34,033 nucleotides of DNA from Candidatus Thorarchaeota archaeon AB_25 (lineage in GTDB: Archaea; Asgardarchaeota; Thorarchaeia; Thorarchaeales; Thorarchaeaceae): assembly GCA_001940705.1 (NCBI GenBank), contig MEHG01000011.1, positions 1 through 34,033 of the forward strand. The letters run 5' to 3'. The notes beneath the pieces were generated by a model. The model had not been told where the DNA came from and did no database searches. It saw only the letters and a program-made list of their open reading frames with translations. Each line of letters begins with the position of its first letter. Position 1 is the first letter of the stretch. Of this stretch, positions 17,901 through 26,900 are shown one piece after another. The position numbers and the translations under genes are program-made.

Positions 17901-20900
17901 ATATTCACCTGTGACAAATCAACTGTAACACCAACGAACTCTACATTGATGAATACGTTGAATGTGTCATTTGAAATCCCCGTTCCCATGGTTGCACTCG
18001 AATACAGAAAAGTATAGGTCATATAATCAAGGCATGGTGAGGGAAGCGCGGCTTCAATCAAGGTAAGTTCTGTATCTTCCCCAATAATGTCAACTGTGGT
18101 AGAAAGATTTCTGTTCTCATATTTCTGGATACTACCAGTCCAATTGAAGAAGATGGTAAGCTGTTTAATTCCGAGGCTTCCGAACTGTGACGCATCGATT
18201 GTTATTATGTAGTAACCCGCACTTGTGTCATTATTCCATGTAATAACCAATTGATGAGTGGTGTTCCAGATAGTGCAAAGAACATCGGATGATACTATTC
18301 CCTGCAAGTGGTCCCGGTCACCATAATAAATCGATATTTCGATTTGACCAGATGGTGTACTGTCCTCTATTGGTGACAAAAGACGCAATTCCGTCTTAAT
18401 GGATCGAATAACCAGTGTAACATTGAATGAAGCTGCCTCATATTCTGCTCCAGCTGAAAAATCAAAGACCAAAAGATATGACGTCAAAGTGTCAGTATTA
18501 TAGGTGTTGATTTTGATACTATAACGACTACCGGTCCAAACGATATCATAATGAGCTGGAGTCCAATTGCAGAGATGGCTTGACGTGAAGATCTGTAAGT
18601 TGTGATCCATGTCAATGTAGTCTGCATAGAAAGTTCGAGAGTCACCTACAGGAATTTCTAGAACACCAACAGTAGCTATAGCATATGTCCTGATTTGCCT
18701 GATTTGAATGTCAATCGATATTGTCTTGTTATCATAGTTAAGTGCGGAAGCTGTGAAATTCACAGTATAGATCCCGATGCTCCAAGTTGAAGTGTCAATC
18801 GTAACCCTATATCTGCCATTGCTTATCAGTTGCTGACCGAGTTTCACTGCTCCCGTCACAGAAATAGTGGCTGTGTCAATTCCTTGTCCTCTATCTATAT
18901 CAACAAACTCAAGGGTGACAACAGCATTCGTGCTGTAAGAAATTGTCAGAAGTGGATAGTCTGGGGAACTCAGATCACTCCGAGCTTGTGTGAACTGAAA
19001 ACCTATGATGGGTGTTTGGGTATTGGAATAATTCTCAGCAACTCCAAAGACAAGGAATACTCGTATACCATAGGAACCTCCTGGGAAGTAAGACTGGTCG
19101 AGGGTTAGGATATAGGTTCCTGAAGCCTGAGCTGAAAATGTCTTGATAGTGTAGACTGAACCATCCTTGTCCCGTATAACAAAATGACTCTGAAGGAGTC
19201 CGTTCACCGACATGTTATCATAGATTGAACTTGAGTCGTTCACAGTTACATGGGTGGTTATTTCAAAGTCGTCTCCGATTGGCAGGACGCCTATGTCATC
19301 CCATGAAAGGGCTGCAGTTAATTTCTGAATCCTCACTAGTAATGCTGTGGATCCATCATAGTAGTATCTCGGAGATGTAGAAGAAAGAACTGTGATGTCA
19401 ATTGTATAATCGCTTATTATCCAATCCTGGGTTTCGATGAGTATCTGAAGTGAACCATAGACAGCCGACCCACCTATCCATTCAACGAGAACACTCGATA
19501 GATTTCCTGTTATTGGTGCATTTCCTTCATCTTGGTCCAAGAATGTAAGAGTGACACTCACATTCGATCCCAGTGGTATTGAACCATCATAAGACGCCAT
19601 CACAAGTGTCCTGTGTGTTCTTACAGTCACTGCAACTGTAATTTCGTTCAATTGATAGTTGGTGCGAGTAATGGTGAAATTGAACAAGTATATACCGACA
19701 CTATAGGATTCGACATCAATTTGAATAGAGTATCTACCATCAAGTAGGTCCACATACTGAAATGTTCCATCTCCACTCAACACTCCTCCAGATATTCCAA
19801 CATTAGCATGATCAATATCTAACCAATTTAGTGTAACTGTTGCATTTTGTTCCCAAGGCACGCTGACTGGATTGGTTTCAATTTGAACAAGGTCGGTTTC
19901 AATCTCTCTATATCGAAAGACTACATCTAACGAGCTCTCAATTACAAAGCTTTGCGCTGGAATCGCGTTAATCGTGTAACAATATGTTCCCAAACTCAAA
20001 CCTGTTGAATCGATGCTGACAAGATATGTGCCATTGTTATAATCCGTAACACCACTGATTGTGCCATTCGACGTGAAGGATGCACCATCATAATTTGTCC
20101 CAGTAATAGCATCTTGGAGATTCAATCTCACACTAAAGTCATCAGTATATGGTGTTGATGAAGGTGTTCTGTAAGTCAGAATTGTGTTGTGCGAAAGCTC
20201 CAAATCAAAGAAAGTAGTTGCATTAATGAGGTAGGGGTGACTCGACACAATATTGAGTCTCCAATTTCCTGGCTGACCCAGATCAGAGGTATTGAGGGCT
20301 TTTCCATAGACACCATTGCCATAGTCTTCAAACTGGACTTGTGTTTCAATACCCGAAACACTCCAATTCATCATCACAGTCGAGCCTGTGACATTTTGAG
20401 CAGTTTCAGTATTGGTTAGTTGAACCTCGACCTCAAGAAGTTCTCCTGCTGTCCGAACTGAAACGCCATCTCCGACTGCATCAGCTGGTGACAACAGATT
20501 CAGTGATGATGCATGTTTGACAGTGAATAATCTACTGTATCTTCCAACTCGTTCTGGACTGGAGTCTGCAGTGTTGTTGAAGTCGACATGAGCCTCCCAG
20601 AGCCCATTTGGCCAAGCACCGGTCACACTGATTCCAATCCATTCGAACTGACCACTCCCGTCTTGACTCAAATCGTCGGTGCTGTAATAGAGTTGACCAC
20701 TTGGGTCTACCAAATGAAGTCGCATTGCTGACCCAGGAGTTACTGTGGCTGTTCCCCTAAACTTCGCTAGATCGCCTATTTGCAGTGCTACTGAATTTCC
20801 ATACGCTCCAGCATTCGCACCACACTCAAGAAGTGAAGCCTCATTGCTTGAGGAGAATGTGAATGTCCAAATTCCATCCACATCGAGTATAGATGAAGTT

Positions 20901-23900
20901 ACCATTACTTGTGTGCTTGTCGTTGTGACTTCCGAGAGTCTGTTTTGGCCAACCGAATCAGTGACCCCTGTCAATGTCCATGCTGCAGGATTGGTTAAGT
21001 TGAAACTTAGTTCGCTAACACCAAGGGGAGGGCTCACCAAGACATTGGCAGTCCATGCCGCAGCAGTGCCATTACTCACGCTAAACGATGTGCCGTGCTG
21101 GAAGTTCGCATCAAGAGTCGAGCTAGAATATGTCACGTTGAGAATCAGTCTGGGAAGAATCTCAACAACCGACTCAGCAGTTGTAGAAAAGACCAAATCT
21201 AGAGTTTCTCCAAACTGCACAGTCTGCTCAATACCCTGAGTCAGAAATCCTGAGGGATTATATTGATTTGCATATTCTGTCTGAATCCAACCAGCTGATC
21301 TAAATCCGTTCATGACTCTGAACTCATCAATACCCCCGCGAAACGGAGTGCCTCCGCCCTCAGTACAAATGACGAACATGTTAGGGTCGCTTCTCAATGT
21401 GGTTCCTGTTCCCGGGGATGAATCTGAATTCGAATCTACCAGCACTCCATCTGCATAGCTGTATCCCCTGAGTGTCCCGTCTCCACTACTCTCAAATTTC
21501 ATGACCACATAGTTCCAAGCCTTCCTTTTTACTAGCACACCAAAATAGGCGTCATACCCGTTGAAATGAGTGTCAACTTGGAAATTAGCATAACCGGGAA
21601 CTCCGACATTGAATGTTCGAGCCAGATTCATAGCGATACCCTTGTCGAATACCCTCCATTCATTCGACCAGAACTCGGCATCAGTGTCGAAATCAAAGTA
21701 AATCCAAAACGAGAACTGCCAGTCCGCCCAGCCATCAAAGATACCCTCTCCTTCAACAAAGGAAATGTAGTTGCCTTCTACGTTTTGGATGTACCTAGCA
21801 CCGTCAATCATCCCGTTCTGCATATAGCTCGTCAGAGTTGGTATTCCACCATGACCGTTGTGACTTGAGTCTGTTAAGAAAGCTCCATTACCTGACTGTT
21901 CAGTGAGGTGCCAGACGCTTTCATATCCCTGCCAAACACTCTCTGAGTTCTCGATATTTTGAGCCTCTGGTGCTCCATATTGCATACTGATCACAGTGTC
22001 CTCCGATGCAGACAAATAAGAAACTTGAACCCATGCGATTAGGTGCGCGTGTGTGCCATTGAAATCGGGGTCAAACAGTTCAATTTGGTAGTCTAGTTTT
22101 TCCGAGCCCAAAACGAACCTGATGTCATCACCATCTTGTTGGGCATCAGTCTTGAGATCGCTGTCGTAGATGTCGACTAGAACTGGGAAGTCCTCAAGAT
22201 CCGAGCTGACCTTTGTATGGTCGATTGTCAAATCCTTCCTATATTGGAGCACAGAAATCGTGTCTTCTTCCTGTGGCACTACATAGTCAACATAGAGTCT
22301 AGGTAGATTATCCCCATTGTAACTCCATGTGCCCATTATCGAATTCCAATCCCTATATTGGTTTGAGTTCATGTAGTCAATCATGAGACAAATGTAGTTG
22401 CCACCACTCCAACCAGTACGGGAAACAACTCCCTGTACTAGTGTGGACATGTCTGGGGTCAAGTATCTATATCCATTCTCCCAAGTGTCCTGTATCCATG
22501 CCACACTCGTCTGACTCCAACTGTATCTATTTTCCAGAGTTGGCAACCCGTTTGTGAAGGGCGAAACATTATCCTCCTCAGCTACGAGTACGCGAAGGCT
22601 GTTGTCACCGCCTCCAAAGTATCCTAACGCTTCAACCTCCAAGGCAGCATAGGTAATTATTGCACCTTGAGGAATATCCAATGGAAATTGGATGCCGATT
22701 TGATACTTTACAACATCGTTCCATGTAGTCCCACTGGAACTCCATACTCCAACTTCCAGAGCACTAGAGGTGCTTATTCCCGTGTCAGATCGACTGAAAC
22801 AGTCTCTCGCTGCACTATCTGGGACATAGGTTGAAACACTCCCTGGTGTGGCGCTAGTAATAATGCTCTGATTGGCACTGAGCCCAATCTGTTCCGGGAG
22901 TGGTCGTGCCTCGAAAATCACCTCGATTTGATCTATGAACACTCGATTATTGATATTTGAAGGTGAATTTCCTGAGAAATCTGTACCAAGACCAATTGCG
23001 AGTGCAGTTGTACCAGGAATGGGCATATTGGCAAAAACAGAACCTGGAATTTCAGCAACTCCTTGAATCCACTCGTCTGTGACATACCCACTACTGAACA
23101 CATTGAATTTTGCTCGATAACCCCCAACGTCCACGAATAGATAGAATATGTCATTCATTACCTGTGCACCTGGGACAGTATGATAGACTCTGACCTTGCA
23201 AGAGTACACATCTCTCCATGGTAATTGTAAGCCTTGGCTCAGATACAACTCCATATTGGGATTAAGTGGGTTTCCAGCGGAGAATAGAACACTTGGCCTC
23301 CATCCCATAGAACCATCTCTACCACTTCCTGCAGCAGTATACCAATACAGACCTCCATGTGTTGGATGACTAGTTGAATCACCATTCTTCAATATTGACC
23401 AGTCATCTGGAACATTGAAGACCTCTGAGTTCCATGGCGAGCCAGATAATATGTGCCGTTCCTCATGATACTCATCGAGAAGACCGTTCTTTAATGGTCT
23501 GAACTCTGTAGATAGGTGGTCCAAGGTCCCACTAAGATCGTAACCTGTCCATCCGGATGGTGCCTGAATTGGAATTGCTGTAGGTGCTGATGGATTGAGC
23601 ATAACGAGGGGTTGGGTGTCATTAGATAACAAACCGTCAAAAGCTACGGGCTGAGATGCGCCTGTTGCACTATATGCCTGCTGTCCTTCTGCAGGTCCAA
23701 ACAGATTTGTTAGAGCATCACCCGCGACACCTCCAATAGTTGATTCAGCCTTATTTGGAATAACGCCTACAGGAGAGCAGAAAATCAACAGAATGAAACA
23801 TGGAATAACAAATCCGTAAAAAGCGCGTTTGTGCTTTCGTTTCAAAATCCTATAATTGAGCACATGATTTAGTCGAGCCTTTGTCTGATTATCGGAGGTT

Positions 23901-23914
23901 GCAGTTAAACTCAC
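11924..23914 (-). CDS. Giant cell-surface protein A (3,996 aa) with 23 beta-sandwich-like repeats
   Basis: A complete, uninterrupted type I membrane protein. Residues 13-30 are basic and 31-50 form a hydrophobic signal segment. Residues about 361-548 resemble a DNRLRE/CBM96-like beta-sandwich (R-D-C-F-S-R-S-D...I-G-I-Q-F-P-L-D-I-P-Q-G-A-I-I-T-Y-A). Residues 556-652 are a DUF2341 domain, and 682-890 a LamG-like domain ending in G-G-I-D-E-F-R-V. Residues about 1135-3552 form 23 repeats of about 105 residues, each with P-Y-G-[DEN]-N-type openings, a G-x-Y strand motif and many N-x-S/T sequons. A single membrane helix lies at about 3564-3586. The 410-residue cytoplasmic tail has a juxtamembrane helical domain and four copies of a helical repeat, ending in a Lys/Arg cluster. 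It starts with GTG inside the stop of the upstream paralogue, behind AGGAGGTG. An adhesion, S-layer or fibre role is inference; no enzyme motif is seen. Confidence 0.93.
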   Translation of the reverse strand: MSLTATSDNQTKARLNHVLNYRILKRKHKRAFYGFVIPCFILLIFCSPVGVIPNKAESTIGGVAGDALTNLFGPAEGQQAYSATGASQPVAFDGLLSNDTQPLVMLNPSAPTAIPIQAPSGWTGYDLSGTLDHLSTEFRPLKNGLLDEYHEERHILSGSPWNSEVFNVPDDWSILKNGDSTSHPTHGGLYWYTAAGSGRDGSMGWRPSVLFSAGNPLNPNMELYLSQGLQLPWRDVYSCKVRVYHTVPGAQVMNDIFYLFVDVGGYRAKFNVFSSGYVTDEWIQGVAEIPGSVFANMPIPGTTALAIGLGTDFSGNSPSNINNRVFIDQIEVIFEARPLPEQIGLSANQSIITSATPGSVSTYVPDSAARDCFSRSDTGISTSSALEVGVWSSSGTTWNDVVKYQIGIQFPLDIPQGAIITYAALEVEALGYFGGGDNSLRVLVAEEDNVSPFTNGLPTLENRYSWSQTSVAWIQDTWENGYRYLTPDMSTLVQGVVSRTGWSGGNYICLMIDYMNSNQYRDWNSIMGTWSYNGDNLPRLYVDYVVPQEEDTISVLQYRKDLTIDHTKVSSDLEDFPVLVDIYDSDLKTDAQQDGDDIRFVLGSEKLDYQIELFDPDFNGTHAHLIAWVQVSYLSASEDTVISMQYGAPEAQNIENSESVWQGYESVWHLTEQSGNGAFLTDSSHNGHGGIPTLTSYMQNGMIDGARYIQNVEGNYISFVEGEGIFDGWADWQFSFWIYFDFDTDAEFWSNEWRVFDKGIAMNLARTFNVGVPGYANFQVDTHFNGYDAYFGVLVKRKAWNYVVMKFESSGDGTLRGYSYADGVLVDSNSDSSPGTGTTLRSDPNMFVICTEGGGTPFRGGIDEFRVMNGFRSAGWIQTEYANQYNPSGFLTQGIEQTVQFGETLDLVFSTTAESVVEILPRLILNVTYSSSTLDANFQHGTSFSVSNGTAAAWTANVLVSPPLGVSELSFNLTNPAAWTLTGVTDSVGQNRLSEVTTTSTQVMVTSSILDVDGIWTFTFSSSNEASLLECGANAGAYGNSVALQIGDLAKFRGTATVTPGSAMRLHLVDPSGQLYYSTDDLSQDGSGQFEWIGISVTGAWPNGLWEAHVDFNNTADSSPERVGRYSRLFTVKHASSLNLLSPADAVGDGVSVRTAGELLEVEVQLTNTETAQNVTGSTVMMNWSVSGIETQVQFEDYGNGVYGKALNTSDLGQPGNWRLNIVSSHPYLINATTFFDLELSHNTILTYRTPSSTPYTDDFSVRLNLQDAITGTNYDGASFTSNGTISGVTDYNNGTYLVSIDSTGLSLGTYCYTINAIPAQSFVIESSLDVVFRYREIETDLVQIETNPVSVPWEQNATVTLNWLDIDHANVGISGGVLSGDGTFQYVDLLDGRYSIQIDVESYSVGIYLFNFTITRTNYQLNEITVAVTVRTHRTLVMASYDGSIPLGSNVSVTLTFLDQDEGNAPITGNLSSVLVEWIGGSAVYGSLQILIETQDWIISDYTIDITVLSSTSPRYYYDGSTALLVRIQKLTAALSWDDIGVLPIGDDFEITTHVTVNDSSSIYDNMSVNGLLQSHFVIRDKDGSVYTIKTFSAQASGTYILTLDQSYFPGGSYGIRVFLVFGVAENYSNTQTPIIGFQFTQARSDLSSPDYPLLTISYSTNAVVTLEFVDIDRGQGIDTATISVTGAVKLGQQLISNGRYRVTIDTSTWSIGIYTVNFTASALNYDNKTISIDIQIRQIRTYAIATVGVLEIPVGDSRTFYADYIDMDHNLQIFTSSHLCNWTPAHYDIVWTGSRYSIKINTYNTDTLTSYLLVFDFSAGAEYEAASFNVTLVIRSIKTELRLLSPIEDSTPSGQIEISIYYGDRDHLQGIVSSDVLCTIWNTTHQLVITWNNDTSAGYYIITIDASQFGSLGIKQLTIFFNWTGSIQKYENRNLSTTVDIIGEDTELTLIEAALPSPCLDYMTYTFLYSSATMGTGISNDTFNVFINVEFVGVTVDLSQVNIWEIDSSGRPGEYAISFNNTILGRTGIFSMKMFINWSAGVSPFYTNRTDLISVRVLPRSASFSVIPPTNVPFGENATFSFTYEDTTGGTSSPIAYDPVAMIVSLDVPEFTLTYNALESLYTVSFNTSQLGAPLGVRTLILNLTWSGLPFYSNVTGRLIEVTLTERQTILTYPTPPATPYGNNATFTVTYVDIGGSTSKPVLETIIEIYVGITMIPSSYVQITHQGFGEYQIDLNTSYFSQPGLYSLRIEASSGEFYYQARSATKSLEVDLRATLLTAEPVGSIPYGESFDIVLYYQDLDTLLPIGNDTGFMISLEILNGTDWLFTCSWRPSLQNYLLTVETSNQALELGLTYHLWLNFSAEYEVPFYQWNDISVPFEMRERDTSLDLISSPSQTHYQDYANFTILFKDILSSSGISGSTISLYHEFVLLVPSVDYEINEVSPGQYEISVDTSVLGQPGSKTIQVIADWTVGSPHYRDAQRNISIPVTERPTSVEIVFPPGQTWYLENITLDFAFVDISTGARVVVPLSDIKIYSEATLLAYGEYVIQQIGSIFRLQVNSTIISASLESNWNLTIQIDWTAGAPYYEDEATSVFVTTIGRVGNIELSQIEETPFGDIMNISLIYTDQRTGEGIEGATIVFDCTEVPGLVEGVDYWVQIGTGVDSGKYRVLISTSSLGSLGVFTFDIEVQWSVLVSPFYTNINAPEVQGLVREIQTSVSSDLPSPSVVAFYEDVSFVILFTDTDHGVPINGAEGQISIRYQSTGLEPSSWLVQTLGGGQYNITLSMIDSLGVGLQSIIVTINLSPYQMAQTSVVFGLRNRVAGLSAVVSPTNYAGYATSVMIYLVDYDANDNPLAGAALSLTWGDSSSYIDLGDGSYNLSLQTSNLEFGSQILTVQANLLHYAITSLNVEINLLAVPSELIVSWSGPRLTNEIYWGEPLTIFAAINDTLRNQTVSVSTITYDWDWGTGSFLPSGEPGKYAAILDTSLGSISDTIIVRIVGSAPNYIDASYQLVFRLLPRPMEVNPIGGYVFTVSYGDTAQVVVKLEDTLDGSLVTEVNLAARWDYDTNLTLVEISGSPGYYRLLISTGTAGFGSYQIHLDASKQNYGDTSATLIMVISKIQMVVWLDNVTAAYEYTSVYWSEVVRIGVYVLAPALNASYPFSTGLDGLFVSWNSPELGTNGTLVNGILIGGAGYYYYDFNTSQGIAALHTFVISANPFDEDYERADNSTSIFVRNLEATIVSPGTDEFVWGWTGLVNVTYYDNFHARGVQADTSVFSWAGGSGSAFYLSEGVYGIPINTTKLRPGTYTIIIEFRKANYDDVEITIRIHIATVPTEIAIRLPELYRIGDTWTNLQVPYGDILSVTLLYNDTNNARGIPDAIFNSSFYTGPGVYEGPLFLTNHGNGNYSFVFSTLDWSLHSSVSFHIRFMRENYTAAVFVFEITIIKIETNLEVIGPSVISLNWGMNTTFWVFYSDAWPGHAGEGITDAIILIGNPRPNYVTIEYLGPDVSHPGYYQFRATAHRIAGAAAEVTINFNKTYYVESEVTLSISASPSAEDIALQNVITYGGAFVIFLILFAVVWVRILRVPKIIRVISGQIRQLRRGRMPKPAKGAPTRQSLVAELFNELHEEIGVKRKPTMMPEVSIIIEVPEIDELIIDLAILTGMTQQELDDFKFEISKMKMSQQTSFVREVIGQEVIRVAGVQNKSVEQVVEEVVAERRKRIGGAATVTRPEIYDTIEEEADVSEPAEEGIDFEHRLRELELEEMAAELDKRGIPSHEIESFISQARELPKDVVELLLQSFTPREKPEPVEEKIEHLSEKELEDLRSELIKRKASDREIESIIEQARTLPKELALEFFKEPEEPKKRKRRKKVDTLSEEERADLQTELVRKKVPEIEIEAIMKEAETAPRKKIEEFLKSIEDTEFEVPIQEMEFEDRLSDFELEDLRKQLEKRGLPPEEIGSIVKQAKNLPSALIDDLLKSIDVDLEERKKRKR
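11953..12651 (-). repeat. Four copies of a 45-residue helical repeat in the cytoplasmic tail of protein A
   Basis: The copies lie at about 12507-12651, 12335-12471, 12140-12292 and 11953-12112. The shared pattern is L-S-x2-E-L-E-D-L-R-x2-L-x2-[KR], then E-I-E-x-I-I-x-[QE]-A-[RK]-x-L-P, then a helix ending in L-L-K-S-I. The copies are separated by charged linkers of 10-25 residues rich in Glu, Pro and Lys. One equivalent copy ends the paralogue (near 23940-24080). The shape suggests a three-helix or hairpin unit that binds a partner. Confidence 0.8.
13258..20510 (-). repeat. Protein A ectodomain: 23 tandem beta-sandwich-like repeats
   Basis: About 2,418 residues divide into 23 units averaging 105 residues. 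Each begins near a T-x-L/I-x-L-x-S-P type strand, followed by a P-Y-G-D-like turn, a strand ending in Y-x-D, G-I-x-x-A or similar, a G-x-G-x-Y strand, and a closing strand that runs into the next unit through R-x-T or R-E-T. The units are strongly divergent from one another at protein level, so the array is old. Confidence 0.8.
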
Positions 23915-26900
23915 TCGTCTTCACCTCCTGTCCCGAGGATACTCTTCAGAAGCTCCTCTGCGAGTTCCCTTGGAAGTTCGCGCGTCTGATCCATGATGGT
24001 TTCAAGTTCGCTTCCCTTAATTCCAGCATCCAACAATCGCTGACGTATCTCTTTCAGCTCATTTTCACTAAGCACATCGGTTGAATCGATTTCTTCAAAA
24101 TCTATAGGCTCCGGAGTAGTTTCTATTGGTTCTTCTGCTTGTTCTGGTTCAACCCTCTCTTCAACCAGCTTAGGTTCTACGATTTGTTCAATCTCTTCTC
24201 CAGCCAGCACGGCGCGTGCTTTGAGGGCTGTTTCTTCTAAAATCATCTCCATTGACTTTCTCTCGATTCGTCCTTGCTTGATGGCTTCCTGGTTGATTAC
24301 CTCCTTGACAAAGCTCACTTGCTCGCTCAGTTTCATCTTTGAAACATCAAGCTTGAAGTCTTCAAGTTCATCTGGTGTTAGCTTTGACAAAATCGATAAT
24401 TGAACAAGTAATTCATCTATTTCAGGAACATCAGTGGTAATAGCTTCAGTTGGCATACTCGAAGCCATCTTTGTAATACCAACAGGTTCTGCAATATCAT
24501 TGAATAAATCTGCAACAATCTCTTGTCTACTAAGGATGTTATCTGGAGGTTTAGGAATCTTCCCTTTACTGATGGTTCTAACCATTCCTCTGATTTCTCG
24601 TAATCGCTTTGGTACATTGAAAAGCCGAGTCCACAAGACAGCTCCCGCCAGTAGTACGAGTCCAATGGGTACACCAAATATTATGGCTCGTTCAATGAGT
24701 AAGTCAAATTCAGAAGGTTCCACTGAAATTGCAATAGACTCACTAGCAGCCTCGTGGTTCTCTTTAGAGAGGATAATCGAAACAATTGTTGAGCCTTGAG
24801 TTCGTCGAGACCTTAGTCTGATCTCATACCATCCTGGTCTTGAAAGGTCAGATTGGTTCAGTGACACAACCACATATTGAGTGTCTAAACTTGTCGCGTT
24901 TATTGAACCTCCTGCTATGCCTTCACCTGCATGACCTTCCCACGCATCATAATAGAATACCCAAATACTGAATTCTTGACCATAGCTCATACTCAAAGAA
25001 GTAGACCCCTCGACTTGGAGTCCTGTTGGTACGTCAATGATTGTGATTTGTATATTGATTGTAGCACGGCTCCAGTTTCCAAGATAAAAGCCTAGAATCA
25101 CCCTATATGGTATATGGCTTACAGTCCACCGCGTTGTATCAAATAATAAACTGTAATTTCCATACGACATTTCTTCAATTAGGATATCATCCCTATCAGG
25201 AATTCCGGGGCCAATAACTACACCAGTCATTTCAGTTGCGCCAGGAATACCCCTGTTGTACCATGTGTCATTATAGAACAGGACTAGTGGAAGTACATCA
25301 CCATATGGCACCTCCAAATTCAGAAGATCATCATCAATCTGATTTATAGCGGGTGTAAATACGTTGATACTTGTTGGAACCTCTCTCACATTAAGTGTGA
25401 AGACTCCTGTGCCACTCTTGTAGTTGTCCATCAGAAACCGGACAGAAACCGGATAAATTCCTGGACTCACTAATGATGCGTTTATGAAAATTTGATATGT
25501 CCCATTTCCAACATGTCGGAATGTGCTCTCAACGCCATCCCAATCTACAGCTATATTGGCACCAGCTATGCCTCTATCAAATAGGAGGTCCCAATAAGTA
25601 AGATTCACCCAACCAGTCCAACCCCAAATTTTAGGACTCAGGTATGTAGACGCCACTGACGTTTCAATTGGCTCAATAATGAGTGTGGTAAGATTACTAG
25701 AATAAGCAAACATACCAATGTTGGGATATGCTGTAATTCTTAGTGTGTAAGTGGACGCACTATAGTCCCATGTTTCAAAATCAATGTAGAAATATCCTGG
25801 TCCTGCAATTGATGTTCCATTCAGGAATTCACCTGTGAAAGCTGTTCCTGAAAGTGACCATTGCACAGTACAGTCAGGTATGCCTGTTGATAATGGATAA
25901 GACTCATTCAGCAATGGTGCAAGAACATATACTCCAATTCGAATTGTGTCTGACCAGTTGAAAGTTCGTGTGCTATAGGTGGAAGTGAGAGCGTCGAGTA
26001 GAAGAACTGTGGCTATCTGTTTAATACTAATACTTGCTGAGGTTGCCACCGAAAGGTAATTAGCTCCGCCTGTTCTTATCGTGATAACATAGTCTCCCAC
26101 AAATAGGTCGCTTGTATCAATGAATCCTGCATAATATCCATTCCTGCCAGGGACTGGAGACAGTATCATTGTCTGGGGTCCCAGTGCCATCCAAGTAACT
26201 TCGACCGCTGCTCCGAGTAATGGGACATTGCTATAGGTGTTATTGACGTAGACTGTAATATTCACAGGACTGCCCTTGAAAACCTCCTGTTGTGCCTCAC
26301 TAGCAACGGTCAATGCGATTGGCAATTTTAGGACATTCACTATTACCTGTCGTGTAATTGTGACATAGTTCTTGAGGGTGGCTGTAATTGATACAACATA
26401 GGTTGTAGCTACTGCGAGATTTCCTGTATCAACAGTGAAGGAGTAATTTCCTGGATCTAGTATTTCTTCAGTAAGACTACCACTCAGAACTCCGAACTGA
26501 TAAACAAGGGCAGCTCCAGATATGAGGATGTTATCTCGAGTATCATTGAACATCGCCCAGATTGATACATCTTCACCCCAATAGACATCTGGAGTGGTCT
26601 GAGGGAGAATAAGTTCCGTAGGTATGCTTTTGATTTGAACTGGTACAGAAATGTCCGAGATGAAGTAGTTACTCTTCTGAGCACCAACCACGAGCGTGTA
26701 GAGGCCTGCATCTAGACTAGCTGTTGTCAGATTTATTATGTATGAACCATTTCCAAGAGATGAATAATCAGGCGTATATCCAATATCTGGCCATGTTATT
26801 ATCAAAATGGCGTCACTGATGGGTATGTTACCTGCATCTTTGTCGACAAGCTCTACTATAACATATGTTGTTTCACCATAGAATGTGCTTGGTGATGAAA

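Noticed and set aside
20745-21239. A 164-codon open frame on the plus strand opposite giant gene A
   Set aside because: It is antisense to a continuous domain-bearing frame, has no promoter or ribosome site, and its composition is what the reverse complement of Ser/Thr/Val-rich repeats would give.
23911-23914. Possibility that the two giant genes are one gene split by a frameshift
   Set aside because: Gene B ends with a membrane helix and a complete cytoplasmic tail, and gene A begins with a basic region and signal segment behind its own perfect ribosome site. They are two full proteins in tandem.
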